The notes beneath the pieces were generated by a model. That model saw nothing but the letters and a program-made list of their open reading frames with translations. It did no database searches and was not told where the DNA came from. A stretch of DNA of 13,855 bases, taken from JBLHGU01 sp047615875. Its GTDB lineage: Bacteria > Pseudomonadota > Gammaproteobacteria > Arenicellales > CAJQKF01. Made by a program: the position numbers and the translations under genes. The stretch spans positions 1-13,855 of the forward strand of contig JBLHGU010000129.1 in the NCBI GenBank assembly GCA_047615875.1, in the 5' to 3' direction. Positions 6,861-13,855 of the stretch are shown piece by piece; within the stretch, counting starts at the first letter, position 1, and every line of letters begins with the position of its first letter.

Positions 6861-7847
6861 TTTTTTGCAATCCTATGCATTGAAGATGCGATACTTTTTT
6901 TCTCGGTGAATAATTTCCAACGCGATCGATTATTCGAAATTGAACGCTAAGTTGTAGTGCTCGCCAGAGCAATCATCCGGAGTTCTGAAGCCGACGGCCA
7001 GCTTTCTGAGAATCTCCCTGCGATTGTCAAGAAGTTACGGAAGAATTCAAAACTGATTGGCGCCACTTTGTTTAACCTCGAGGGCGAAGTGCTTTTTCGA
7101 TTTGGTGAAGCAACGAAACCACTTAAACAGGTCGAGAAGACAGCGAAGTCGATTCAGCAATTCGATCGTAGTCAGCAACGCCTCGACCTGATTTTGTCAT
7201 CCGAGCGCCTTAAAGCGGCTTATTCGATGGTGGTTGCGGTTAACAGTAGCGAGGTTGCTAAAGATGTTGAAGCGTTTATCTGGCGTATCGCCGGGCTTGT
7301 TCTTTTGATATCAGTATTCGTGACTCTGGTGACAATGCTGGTGCTGGAAAAGCTGGTATTGGCACCCATTTGAATGCTCGACAGGAGTATGACAATGGCA
7401 GGCTCTGACCCAAATAATCCTCATGAGTACTTGATGACGATCGAGCGAAGCGATGAATGGGGCGACATCGTGCGCGCCTTTAACCGCATGTTAAAGGAGA
7501 CAGATATCCAATTGGGGCAGATATCATCGGCAAACATTGTTCACCAGTACTTAAACTGGCCAGGAAAATTGCACTTTGTCATCATGAGAAGTGGGATGGA
7601 TCGGGATACCCGAACGGATTAAGTGGCGAGGCTATACCGATAGAAGCCCGTATAGTCGCGATATGCGATGTATTCGATGCATTGACTTCGAAACGTCCCT
7701 ATAAAGAAGCCGGGGCGATCGAAATGGCCGTCGAATTAATATAGGCGCAATCTGTGTGGCGACCATTTTGACCCGGCGCTTGTGCCCTTGTTTATCGACC
7801 GCCTGTCCGGTGTTAAGGCGATCATGCAGGAATTTTCGGAGGGCTGA
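6861..7847 (+). pseudogene. Decayed membrane sensor HD-GYP c-di-GMP phosphodiesterase
   Basis: The ancestral frame can be followed from about 6861: a short hydrophobic stretch, NNFQRDRLFEIER, a TAA at 6948-6950, then VVVLARAIIRSSEADGQL and a periplasmic sensor part (GATLFNLEGEVLFRFGE). The second membrane segment lies at about 7290-7360 and leads into a HAMP domain (about 7360-7500, ERSDEWGDIVRAFNRMLKE), interrupted by a TGA at 7371-7373. After a frameshift near 7545 the end of an HD-GYP domain appears: VLKLARKIAL, HHEKWDGSGYPNGLSG (7580-7627), RIVAICDVFDALTSKRPYK. A TAG at 7742, a further shift near 7755, and GDHFDPALVPLF complete it; the TGA at 7845 is probably the ancestral stop. The first half of the HD-GYP domain, with the HD metal ligands, is deleted. 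It would have degraded c-di-GMP. Not functional. Confidence 0.85.
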
Positions 7848-7905
7848 TAAATTGTAGCTCGGAACCCACTTTATCGGATAAAGTTACAATACTCTCGAGG
7901 CCAGG

Positions 7906-7935
7906 TTGACGTAGCATGATAAAACATGGGGTAAT
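7906..7935 (+). promoter_or_regulatory. Possible promoter of the glgA operon
   Basis: TTGACG (7906-7911, five of six) is separated by 18 bases from GGTAAT (7930-7935, four of six). Transcription would start near 7942, giving a leader of about 145 bases that opens with the hairpin at 7941-7980. A second -10-like box, TAGAAT, lies at 8032-8037 but lacks a well-placed -35. The assignment is tentative. Confidence 0.25.
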
Positions 7936-7940
7936 CAGTG

Positions 7941-7980
7941 CCTGCCAGCGATCACATGCAATCGCTGGTACGTTGGCAGG
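7941..7980 (+). promoter_or_regulatory. Compound inverted repeat in the glgA leader
   Basis: Two perfect inverted repeats share bases. CCAGCGAT (7945-7952) pairs with ATCGCTGG (7961-7968) around an 8-base loop. CCTGCCA (7941-7947) can pair with TGGCAGG (7974-7980). They can form one stem with a bulge, using only CCTG/CAGG outside, or compete for bases 7945-7947. No T-run follows, so it is not a classic terminator for the upstream pseudogene. It could be an operator, an mRNA-stabilising 5' hairpin, or a relic. Confidence 0.45.
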
Positions 7981-8085
7981 AAAACCCTGTTAACGTAATA
8001 GAATAGTCATATGATTGTTCATTCAATCCGGTAGAATGACGCGGCATAAAATCGGTATCGCATCGAAAACGAAGTAGGAAATAAT

Positions 8086-9558
8086 ATGCCTGAAACCCCC
8101 CTGAAGATTTGCGTGGTTAGTTCAGAGCTGACCCCACTGGCGAAGACCGGAGGATTGGCAGACGTGATTGCAGCGCTATCGGCATTCCTCAATCATAAAG
8201 GGCACGACATACGCGTGTTGATACCCTTTTATTCGGTAATAGACACGAAGTTGCTAGAGATTGAGTCGGAACTGTCGCTGCAAAACCTGTCGATTCGAAT
8301 CGGCAATCATCATCTGAATTATTCGATCGATACTGCCACCCAGCCAGACACGTCGCTAAAAATATACCTGTTACGTTGCCCGGAACTATACGATAGACCC
8401 GGCATTTATACCGCCGGGTCCGACGAGCACCTGCGCTTTATTTTGTTGTCGCGGGTCGCCATCGAAATGTGCCAGTACATGGGCTTTGCGCCGGACATCT
8501 TCCATTGCCACGACTGGCATACCGCGCTGACGCCTCTTTATCTGAAAACGCTCTATGCCTGGGACAGTCTGTTTGAAAACACACGATCGGTTTTAACCAT
8601 TCACAATATCGGCTACCAGGGCATATTCGATGCCCGTATATTGCACGATATAGGATTCCAGGACTCAGCCGAAATTCTGCACCAGGAAGACCTGGCGTTG
8701 AATCGGGTTAACTTCCTCAAAACCGGCCTGCTGTATGCAGACTTGTTGACTACCGTGAGCCCCACTTATGCCAACGAAATTCTGGAGCCGAGCTACGGTA
8801 TGGGCTTGCAAGATCTATTGCGGCAACGTCAGGACTCACTGGTGGGAATTCTGAATGGTGTCGATAATGATGAATGGAACCCCGGTAAAGATGCCTTGAT
8901 CCCCTATCCCTACGACGCGCGCGCCATTTCTGGTAAGAAGAAAAACAAGCTGGCGCTAATGCAGGAACTGGAACTCGACAGCACCGTTGACATACCTCTG
9001 CTCGGTATAGTCAGTCGCCTGACCACACAAAAGGGTATCGACCTGATACAACAAGTCATGCCCAGGCTCCTACAACAAAGACCTTTTGCACTGGCGATAC
9101 TGGGCAGTGGTGAACCGCGTTACGAAAAGTTTTTTGGCGAACTTCAAGCGCGTTACCGCAACCGCGTCTGTTTTTATAGTGGCTTCAGCAACAAGTTGGC
9201 GCACATGATAGAGGCGGGTAGCGACATGTTTTTGATGCCCTCACAGTTCGAGCCCTGTGGTCTCAACCAGATGTACAGTTTGCGCTATGGAACGGTTCCT
9301 GTCGTGCGGCGCACTGGAGGGCTGGCAGATTCGGTACAGTTGTTTGAGCCGAGTAGTGGTAAGGGCACCGGCATCGTTTTCGATGACTATAGCGCCAGCG
9401 CTCTCGACTGGGCGCTGAATGCTGCACTGGATCTGTACCAGGATAAAAAAAGCTGGCGTAAACTGGTACGAAACGGCATGGCAATGGATTATTCCTGGAA
9501 GCACCAGGGTCAAAGCTATATCGACCTGTTTCGACAGATTCTTCCCGCAGGGAAATAA
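8086..9558 (+). CDS. glgA: Glycogen synthase, ADP-glucose type (GT5)
   Basis: The 490-residue protein is full length for bacterial GlgA, which transfers glucose from ADP-glucose (or a related NDP-sugar) to the end of an alpha-1,4-glucan. Visible signatures are KTGGLADV (20-27, whose lysine binds the nucleotide diphosphate), HDWHTALTP (142-150), HNIGYQG (173-179), GILNGVDNDEWNP (254-266), SRLTTQKGIDL (310-320), and EPCGLNQMYSLRYGTVPVVRRTGGLADSV (389-417, active-site glutamate in EPCG). The two GT-B lobes meet near residue ~270 and all catalytic motifs are present. The ATG at 8086 has TAGGA seven bases upstream. It heads a row of three plus-strand genes, with only 21 bases to the next. No glgB, glgC or glgP is in view, so the usual glycogen operon is absent; glucan or starch-like storage polymer is the default role, while a role linked to its two ligase neighbours is an open possibility. 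Confidence 0.95.
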   Translation: MPETPLKICVVSSELTPLAKTGGLADVIAALSAFLNHKGHDIRVLIPFYSVIDTKLLEIESELSLQNLSIRIGNHHLNYSIDTATQPDTSLKIYLLRCPELYDRPGIYTAGSDEHLRFILLSRVAIEMCQYMGFAPDIFHCHDWHTALTPLYLKTLYAWDSLFENTRSVLTIHNIGYQGIFDARILHDIGFQDSAEILHQEDLALNRVNFLKTGLLYADLLTTVSPTYANEILEPSYGMGLQDLLRQRQDSLVGILNGVDNDEWNPGKDALIPYPYDARAISGKKKNKLALMQELELDSTVDIPLLGIVSRLTTQKGIDLIQQVMPRLLQQRPFALAILGSGEPRYEKFFGELQARYRNRVCFYSGFSNKLAHMIEAGSDMFLMPSQFEPCGLNQMYSLRYGTVPVVRRTGGLADSVQLFEPSSGKGTGIVFDDYSASALDWALNAALDLYQDKKSWRKLVRNGMAMDYSWKHQGQSYIDLFRQILPAGK

Positions 9559-9579
9559 CTTCAACATCCAGAGAATCCA

Positions 9580-10800
9580 ATGAACATCATTTTCATCGAA
9601 CCTTCTTTCCCATACAACCAGAAGGAATTTGTGCGCGGATTACACCAGATTGGCGCCAATATCATCGGCATCGGTGAGCGCCCTCAGGAGTACCTGTCGG
9701 ATGAAGTCAAGGGCTACCTGAGCTCTTATGTACAGGTGCAGTCAGTTGTGCACGAACCGACGCTGTTGCAGGCAGTTCAACAGATACAAAGTAAAGTCTG
9801 GGTAGATCGTCTGGAGGCGACTGTAGAAGCGCACATCATGGCGGCCGCTGGAGTACGCGAAGCCACTGGCATTCCGGGTACCTCCGTGCGTACCGCTTAT
9901 CTGTGCCGAGACAAACCTGCCATGAAAGATGAATTACGCAAGGCAGGCATTCCCTGTGCGATGTCAATACGGGCAGATAACCCCGGCATAACGCGCGAAT
10001 TTGCTAAACAGGTGGGATATCCGGTCATCATCAAGCCGACTGACGGTGCCGGTGCCTCGGAAACCTGGAAGGTCAGCAATGCGGCGGAACTGGAAAAGGT
10101 CATCATCGAATCCGGAGTCGCCGATGGTGCCGAAGTTGCCGTCGAAGAATTCATCGAAGGACACGAAGGTTATCTCGACACGCTAACCATCGATGGTCAG
10201 GTCGTCCATGAGTTTATTACCCATTATTACCCAAACGTGTTAGTTGCGATGCGCGAGCGATGGATATCACCACAGATGATTACCACCAACCGCGTCGAGG
10301 TTGAGGGCTACAGTGAAATAAGGCAGATGGCGCGCGATGTGAATCGAGTGTTGGGTATCGGTACTTCAGCCACGCACATGGAATGGTTTGCCGGTCCTAA
10401 GGGATTGAAATTTTCCGAAATCGGTTGCCGCCCACCTGGTGTCGGCCAGTGGGATGTCTACAATACCGCGAATGATTTCGATATCTACCTGGAATGGGCC
10501 AGCGCATTGATGCATGGGCATCCCCAAAAGTCGCCATCGCGACGTTATTCCGCCGGTATGATTGCGCTGCGACCCGAATGTGACGGACACATAACCGGTT
10601 ATTCTGGACTTGAAGCCATACAGCAGGAATACGACGAATGCATCGTAGCCTCGCATTTACCGGATGCCGGCTCGGCGACGCAGCCGGTCGAAGGCGGCTA
10701 CATGGCCAATGCCTGGATGCGGGTCAGACACCCTGACTATGACACCCTGAGGCAAATAATGGATACGATTGGCAAGACAGTGACGGTTCATGCAAACTAG
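9580..10800 (+). CDS. ATP-grasp carboxylate-amine/thiol ligase, unassigned
   Basis: The 406-residue protein has the layout of an ATP-grasp ligase of the biotin-carboxylase/PurK/amino-acid-ligase group. A preATP-grasp Rossmann region covers ~1-100. It is followed by MKDELRKAGIP (~115-125) and the ATP-binding lysine strand YPVIIKPTDGAGA (147-159). EEFIEGHEGYLD (189-200) supplies adenine-contacting residues. HMEWF (266-270) and FSEIGCRPPG (278-287) match the metal-binding E-x-x-x-R-P-G-G/P motif. Such enzymes activate a carboxylate as acyl-phosphate and join it to an amine. No biotin-carboxyl carrier or carbonic substrate motif is visible, so it is more likely an amino-acid or peptide ligase. 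The ATG at 9580 is 21 bases after glgA; the upstream AGAGA is only a fair ribosome binding site, which suggests translational coupling. The YbdK-type ligase gene follows after 78 bases. Substrates cannot be deduced. Confidence 0.8.
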   Translation: MNIIFIEPSFPYNQKEFVRGLHQIGANIIGIGERPQEYLSDEVKGYLSSYVQVQSVVHEPTLLQAVQQIQSKVWVDRLEATVEAHIMAAAGVREATGIPGTSVRTAYLCRDKPAMKDELRKAGIPCAMSIRADNPGITREFAKQVGYPVIIKPTDGAGASETWKVSNAAELEKVIIESGVADGAEVAVEEFIEGHEGYLDTLTIDGQVVHEFITHYYPNVLVAMRERWISPQMITTNRVEVEGYSEIRQMARDVNRVLGIGTSATHMEWFAGPKGLKFSEIGCRPPGVGQWDVYNTANDFDIYLEWASALMHGHPQKSPSRRYSAGMIALRPECDGHITGYSGLEAIQQEYDECIVASHLPDAGSATQPVEGGYMANAWMRVRHPDYDTLRQIMDTIGKTVTVHAN

Positions 10801-10878
10801 ACTGGCTCACCATCGGTTGACTTCTGGGCTGACTTTAAGAGTTGGCAAAATGACACTCACTAACCAGGTAATCAAATC

Positions 10879-12018
10879 ATGAAACCATATCAGGAACCCA
10901 GCTTTACGATTGGCATCGAAGAGGAATATCTGCTGGTCGACCCCGAGACCCGGAACCTGGTTGATGACCCACCTGCAGCCATCTTCGAGGATTGCTCAAA
11001 ACGGATTGGCGATCAGGTCACGCCCGAATTCCTGCGATCCCAGATCGAGATTGGAACCAAAGTCTGTAGCTCGATTTCCGAACTAGCCGATCAGCTCGGA
11101 TCGCTGCGTAGCTGCGTCCGTGAGGTGACTGAGAGCCACGGGCTCGCGATTATTGCCTCATCAACACATCCGATTGCAGAATGGGATCTTCAAAAACACA
11201 CTGAAAAGGAACGTTACAACATCCTGGCTCAGAGTATGCAGACGGTTGCGCGACGTATGCTCATTTGTGGCATGCATGTGCATGTCGGTATCGAGAATGA
11301 CAATTTACGCATTGATCTGATGAACCAGGTGAGTTATTTCCTGCCGCACTTGCTCGCCATCAGCACTTCTTCACCGTTCTGGCACGGAATCAACACCGGA
11401 CTCAAGTCTTATCGCATGGCTGTCTGGAATGAGATGCCACGCACCGGACTGCCTCCAGAGTTCGACAGCTACGCGCAATACCAACGTCTGGTCGACACCC
11501 TGGTCAGCACCGGTGTTATCGAGGATGCGAGCAAACTTTGGTGGGACATTCGCCCGAGCGGCAAGTTTCCGACGCTGGAAATGCGCATAACCGATATCTG
11601 CACTAGAATGGAAGACTCGATCTGCATAGCAGCCTTCTATCGTTGTTTATTGCGTATGCTCTGGCGGTTGCGTCGGAGCAACCAGCGCTGGCGTATATAC
11701 GACCGTTTTATGATTTCAGAAAACCGCTGGCGAGCATCGCGTTACGGGTTCGACGAAGGACTCATCGATTTCGGCAAGGCTGCGATTATTCCCTTTACCG
11801 AACTACTCGAGGAACTGATCGAGTTGGTTCGGGAAGATGCGGAATTCTTCGATTGCGTGTCCGAAGTCGAACACGCCCGCGAGATCCTTCGGCGAGGCAC
11901 CAGTGCCCATAAGCAGATCGACGTTTGGCAGCAAGCCCGTAGCTCAGGTAAAACCGACGCCGAGGCGCTTCGCGATGTGGTCGACATGTTGATCGAGGAA
12001 ACAGGCCAGGGGCTGTGA
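10879..12018 (+). CDS. Carboxylate-amine ligase, YbdK / glutamate-cysteine ligase GCS2 family
   Basis: The 379-residue protein is normal length for YbdK-type enzymes (~370 aa), which share the glutamine-synthetase-like fold of plant and proteobacterial glutamate-cysteine ligases. Seen motifs are FTIGIEEEYLLVD (9-21, metal-binding glutamates), TPEFLRSQIEIGTKVC (48-63), CGMHVHVGI (130-138, histidines and metal ligand), SPFWHGINTGLKSYR (165-179), and WWDIRPSGKFPTLEMRITD (221-239). E. coli YbdK has only weak glutamate-cysteine ligase activity and its true substrate is unknown, so I give no gene symbol. AGGT precedes the ATG at 10879. It is the third gene of the glgA row and could belong to that operon, though a 78-base gap containing TTGACT could hold its own promoter. 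Together with the ATP-grasp ligase it suggests two consecutive amide-bond formations on a small molecule or on an end group. Confidence 0.88.
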   Translation: MKPYQEPSFTIGIEEEYLLVDPETRNLVDDPPAAIFEDCSKRIGDQVTPEFLRSQIEIGTKVCSSISELADQLGSLRSCVREVTESHGLAIIASSTHPIAEWDLQKHTEKERYNILAQSMQTVARRMLICGMHVHVGIENDNLRIDLMNQVSYFLPHLLAISTSSPFWHGINTGLKSYRMAVWNEMPRTGLPPEFDSYAQYQRLVDTLVSTGVIEDASKLWWDIRPSGKFPTLEMRITDICTRMEDSICIAAFYRCLLRMLWRLRRSNQRWRIYDRFMISENRWRASRYGFDEGLIDFGKAAIIPFTELLEELIELVREDAEFFDCVSEVEHAREILRRGTSAHKQIDVWQQARSSGKTDAEALRDVVDMLIEETGQGL

Positions 12019-12096
12019 GTCTGCCTCGGGGTTTCTGCTCAATCGATTATTAAGTCATCACAATCGAATAAACGCGAGAGAATCAGGCCTGCCTTT

Positions 12097-12128
12097 TAGA
12101 CTTCCTATTGTCCTGGCAAGGAAGTCTA
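12097..12128 (+). terminator. 9-bp inverted repeat between convergent genes, possible terminator
   Basis: TAGACTTCC (12097-12105) pairs perfectly with GGAAGTCTA (12120-12128) around a 14-base loop. It sits in the 189-base gap where the YbdK-type gene and osmC converge. The loop is long, the stem is only moderately G+C-rich, and just a short T-containing tail follows on either strand, so termination is a guess from position. Confidence 0.35.
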
Positions 12129-12207
12129 TTGGTTTCGATCGATGGTGAACTGAATTCAGAGGAATCCAAAATTACCTTGATAGAAACTGACCCTGGTTAA
12201 ACTTTCT

Positions 12208-12729
12208 TTACATCAATTCTAATTTAAGCGGTATTGCACGCCCGAGTGTGTGTCCAACAGGAGATGTGTTAGATACCTTATCGTGCAGTGCACTTAAAGC
12301 TTCAGGTGAAGCATCACTATCAATATTGACTTTCACTGTAATATTGTCGTAACCAGCATTACCTTCTTTGAGTCCGAGAAAAGTGTGAAGATCGAGATCA
12401 CCTTCAAGCTCAATACTGAGATCTTTTATTTCAATACCAGCAGCAGTCGCGTTAGCCGCATACCCCACCGCAAGACAATTCCCGTAGGCTGCTAGAATCT
12501 GTTCAACGGGATTTGGCCCACTATCAGTTCCACCCAGTGCTCCGGGCTCGTCGGATATAATGGGAGCGAAATCGCGTATGGTCGCTTCAGACCTGAAACC
12601 ACCCTTCCAATTGACGACGGCATTCCACTTTGTTGCGGCGACATCCGGCTCTTCCTGAATCTTTCCAGCGAGCGATGCAACTGCATCGATATCGACATCA
12701 TTAAGTATTTTCGAATTATTATTAGTCAT
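12208..12729 (-). CDS. OsmC-family protein lacking the second cysteine
   Basis: The 173-residue product has the OsmC fold signature: a conserved GPNPVEQILAAYGNCLAVGY helix (71-90) with the first cysteine (Cys85), then ATAAGIEIKDL, and a C-terminal SPVGHTLGRAIPLKLEL. OsmC and Ohr enzymes reduce organic hydroperoxides using two cysteines, the second in a C-P-(V/I/L) motif. Here that position is Ser156 (TSPV). The subfamily with TSPV is known from sequence but, as far as I know, not as a proven peroxidase, so a thiol-independent or binding role is possible. The first ~35 residues (NNNSKILNDVDIDAV...) are a charged extension upstream of the OsmC core. The ATG at 12729 has no clear Shine-Dalgarno. 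It is transcribed alone, towards the glgA row. Confidence 0.85.
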   Translation of the reverse strand: MTNNNSKILNDVDIDAVASLAGKIQEEPDVAATKWNAVVNWKGGFRSEATIRDFAPIISDEPGALGGTDSGPNPVEQILAAYGNCLAVGYAANATAAGIEIKDLSIELEGDLDLHTFLGLKEGNAGYDNITVKVNIDSDASPEALSALHDKVSNTSPVGHTLGRAIPLKLELM

Positions 12730-13069
12730 CGGAGCATACTCTACTAGTAGTTAACGGAGGCACAACGCTAAGGTATTTGGGATGTTATTGCAATTAGCAT
12801 AGTACTTTTTGGATTCTATTCAAATTCGAGATTTAAGCCCGCAGGCACGAGCATTGTTCATCACCCTACCACTCGGGATGTAACTTATTGAATACTATGG
12901 GAAGATCATCTCCAAACGTTGCGCCCATCGATGTCGTCTGCCCTGGTGTTGCTACATCTGTTAAATATTGTCGTAGTCGATGTTATAAAACCACCATCAG
13001 GAATCAGATATCGCTCTCGGAAAGACCTGATCAACAAGTTAAGATAAGTTTTTAAAAATAGCTTGTTTA
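12730..13069. other. Intergenic region between divergent osmC and DUF3087-type gene
   Basis: These 340 bases hold no gene I can recognise. They should contain both promoters. Near osmC lies a perfect 10-base palindrome, CTACTAGTAG (12741-12750), only 11 bases upstream of its ATG, which could be an operator but could be chance. Short frames on both strands (for example plus 12931-13047) show no family resemblance. Confidence 0.4.
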
Positions 13070-13576
13070 ATGGAACTCAGACAAATCGACAAAAACCGCT
13101 ACCGCAAATATTATAAGATTGTGTTTGCTGCTATCGTCATTGAGCTGATTGTGGTGTCGCTGGTTAGTTCAACCCTGTGAATAAGCGGGTTCAGTTCCCC
13201 GGATGAATCTCATTTAATATTGAACATCGTAGGTGTTTTGGTCGCGGTCCTGGTCGTTCTTTACGCCGTGTATCGCCTTAGAGATCATCCATTCATGGAA
13301 GAGGTGGTTTATGTGTGGAATTTAAAAAAACAACTCAACCTTATTTACCGAAAACAACACAAGATCGAGCCGTTAATAGATGATAACAATGTCGATGCAA
13401 TGATTATCATGAATTATATGTACCAGGGGTCAAAACAGCTGTACGCACTGGATGACAACACCATTACTCTGAGTGATCTGGCTATTAAGACCCAACACCT
13501 AACGACTATACTCGAAGAGAAAGAACTCAAGTTAACCACGGATGACTATAATTCCGATTTACCAGTTCAGTTTTAG
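13070..13576 (+). pseudogene. DUF3087-family membrane protein with one in-frame TGA
   Basis: From the ATG at 13070 the frame reads MELRQIDKNRYRKYYKIVF and a hydrophobic helix, reaches a TGA at 13178-13180, and then continues in the same frame to 13576. After the stop come a second hydrophobic segment (NIVGVLVAVLVVLYAVY), then HPFMEEVVYVWNLKKQLNLI, YRKQHKIEP and YQGSKQLYALDDNTITL. This is the layout of DUF3087 proteins of Gammaproteobacteria: two membrane helices at the N-terminus and a cytoplasmic helical domain, about 165-175 aa. Total length here is 168 codons plus stop, so nothing but one codon is wrong. The likeliest reading is a fresh nonsense mutation (for example TGG or CGA to TGA). 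A restart at the TTG at 13220 would give a 118-residue protein with only one membrane helix. Sequencing error or recoding cannot be excluded. Function of the family is unknown. Confidence 0.75.
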
Positions 13577-13695
13577 ATAAACAATCCCATATTTCAAGCT
13601 CGCGGTGGGAACGATGTCGTCGTTCACCCGCAATACCGCGGCGCGGAGCCAGTCGGTGTATTAAGAGCGGTGTTGTTTCCGGGAACGTGGGTGCA
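13577..13695. other. Short spacer between the DUF3087-type gene and nadA
   Basis: These 119 bases lie between two genes that converge. A G+C-rich run (CCGCGGCGCGG) occurs around 13638, but no stem followed by a T-run is evident on either strand. I see no coding sequence in it. Confidence 0.35.
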
Positions 13696-13855
13696 TTATG
13701 CCGGGCCTATCCCTGAAAACAGTTTTTGTTCTTTCGCCAAATCGCCCGAAGGACGAACATTGCCATCATTTTGTGCGGCAAAGTTAAGCATTCGATCAAT
13801 ACAGGTGAGTGCTTTTCGGCTGATGTCGGCATCAACCCGAACCTCGTTACTGCCA
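13696..13855 (-). CDS. nadA: Quinolinate synthase, C-terminal end (cut by right edge)
   Basis: Reading in from the right edge, 52 codons end in a TAA at 13696-13698. The peptide contains NEVRVDADISRKALTCIDRM followed by LNFAAQ. This matches the C-terminal helix region of NadA, the [4Fe-4S] enzyme that condenses iminoaspartate with dihydroxyacetone phosphate to quinolinate in NAD synthesis; family members end with a 'NE-(I/V)-x-VD-x-x-(I/L)-x-x-x-A-L-x-x-(I/L)-x-RML-x-F' stretch. The last ~25 residues (GNVRPSGDLAKEQ...) are a less conserved tail. The catalytic residues and cluster cysteines lie outside the window, so intactness cannot be judged. The call rests on a short but characteristic segment. 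Confidence 0.72.
   Translation of the reverse strand, partial: GSNEVRVDADISRKALTCIDRMLNFAAQNDGNVRPSGDLAKEQKLFSGIGPA

Noticed and set aside
11643..11912. 89-codon frame overlapping the YbdK-type gene in another frame
   Set aside because: The product is rich in arginine and low-complexity, as expected for an out-of-frame reading; the GCS2 frame has clear family motifs throughout.
12741..12750. Palindrome CTACTAGTAG upstream of osmC as an OxyR/OhrR-type operator
   Set aside because: It is too short and does not match the operators of those regulators as I know them; mentioned only as a feature of the intergenic region.
13178..13180. TGA in the DUF3087-type gene as a selenocysteine codon
   Set aside because: Family members have no conserved cysteine or redox role at this membrane-proximal position that I know of, and no obvious SECIS-like stem-loop follows directly. 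Nonsense mutation is simpler, given the surrounding decay.
1..13855. CRISPR arrays, tRNA or rRNA genes, tandem repeats, toxin-antitoxin or phage-defence genes
   Set aside because: Reading both strands I found no regularly spaced repeats, no cloverleaf-type sequences and no proteins of those families.

Overview
The window looks like a piece of a gammaproteobacterial chromosome in which intact metabolic genes alternate with genes that are visibly decaying. The assignment rests on protein resemblance: a DUF3087-type gene, VF530/DUF2132, GlgA, a YbdK-type ligase, NadA and PAS/HAMP c-di-GMP sensors are all typical of environmental or symbiotic Gammaproteobacteria. The species cannot be named from the sequence. 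The standard genetic code applies, because intact genes end in TAA, TAG and TGA.

Left part (1-1913): the first 119 bases hold the start of an IS91-family transposase reading off the left edge. Next comes a membrane sensor of the HAMP-PAS-PAS-GGDEF type that is broken by at least four frameshifts and one stop codon. Middle left (1966-6627, all on the minus strand): an intact two-gene operon encodes a crotonase-fold protein and a fused ADP-forming acyl-CoA synthetase. It is followed upstream by the C-terminal stub of an EamA transporter, an intact PhnD-like binding protein, and a scar where a VF530 gene start is joined to a piece of a LysR regulator.

Middle (6628-7847): about 230 bases of probable gene debris lie before a second decayed signalling gene, a membrane HAMP protein ending in the last part of an HD-GYP phosphodiesterase domain. 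Thus one c-di-GMP synthase-type and one c-di-GMP hydrolase-type gene are both dead within 8 kb.

Right part (7848-13855): three tightly packed intact plus-strand genes follow, namely glycogen synthase glgA, an unassigned ATP-grasp ligase, and a YbdK-type carboxylate-amine ligase. A hairpin-rich leader precedes glgA. The pairing of a glycosyltransferase with two different amide-forming ligase folds is the best candidate here for an uncharacterised pathway. It is followed by a convergent OsmC-family gene that lacks the second cysteine, a DUF3087-type gene interrupted by one in-frame TGA, and the C-terminus of quinolinate synthase NadA entering from the right edge.

Read together, the acyl-CoA operon, the PhnD-like gene, the glgA trio, osmC and nadA are kept open, while regulatory and signalling genes, a transporter and small proteins are degrading. 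This fits a lineage undergoing genome reduction or niche change, which is an inference from this window alone.
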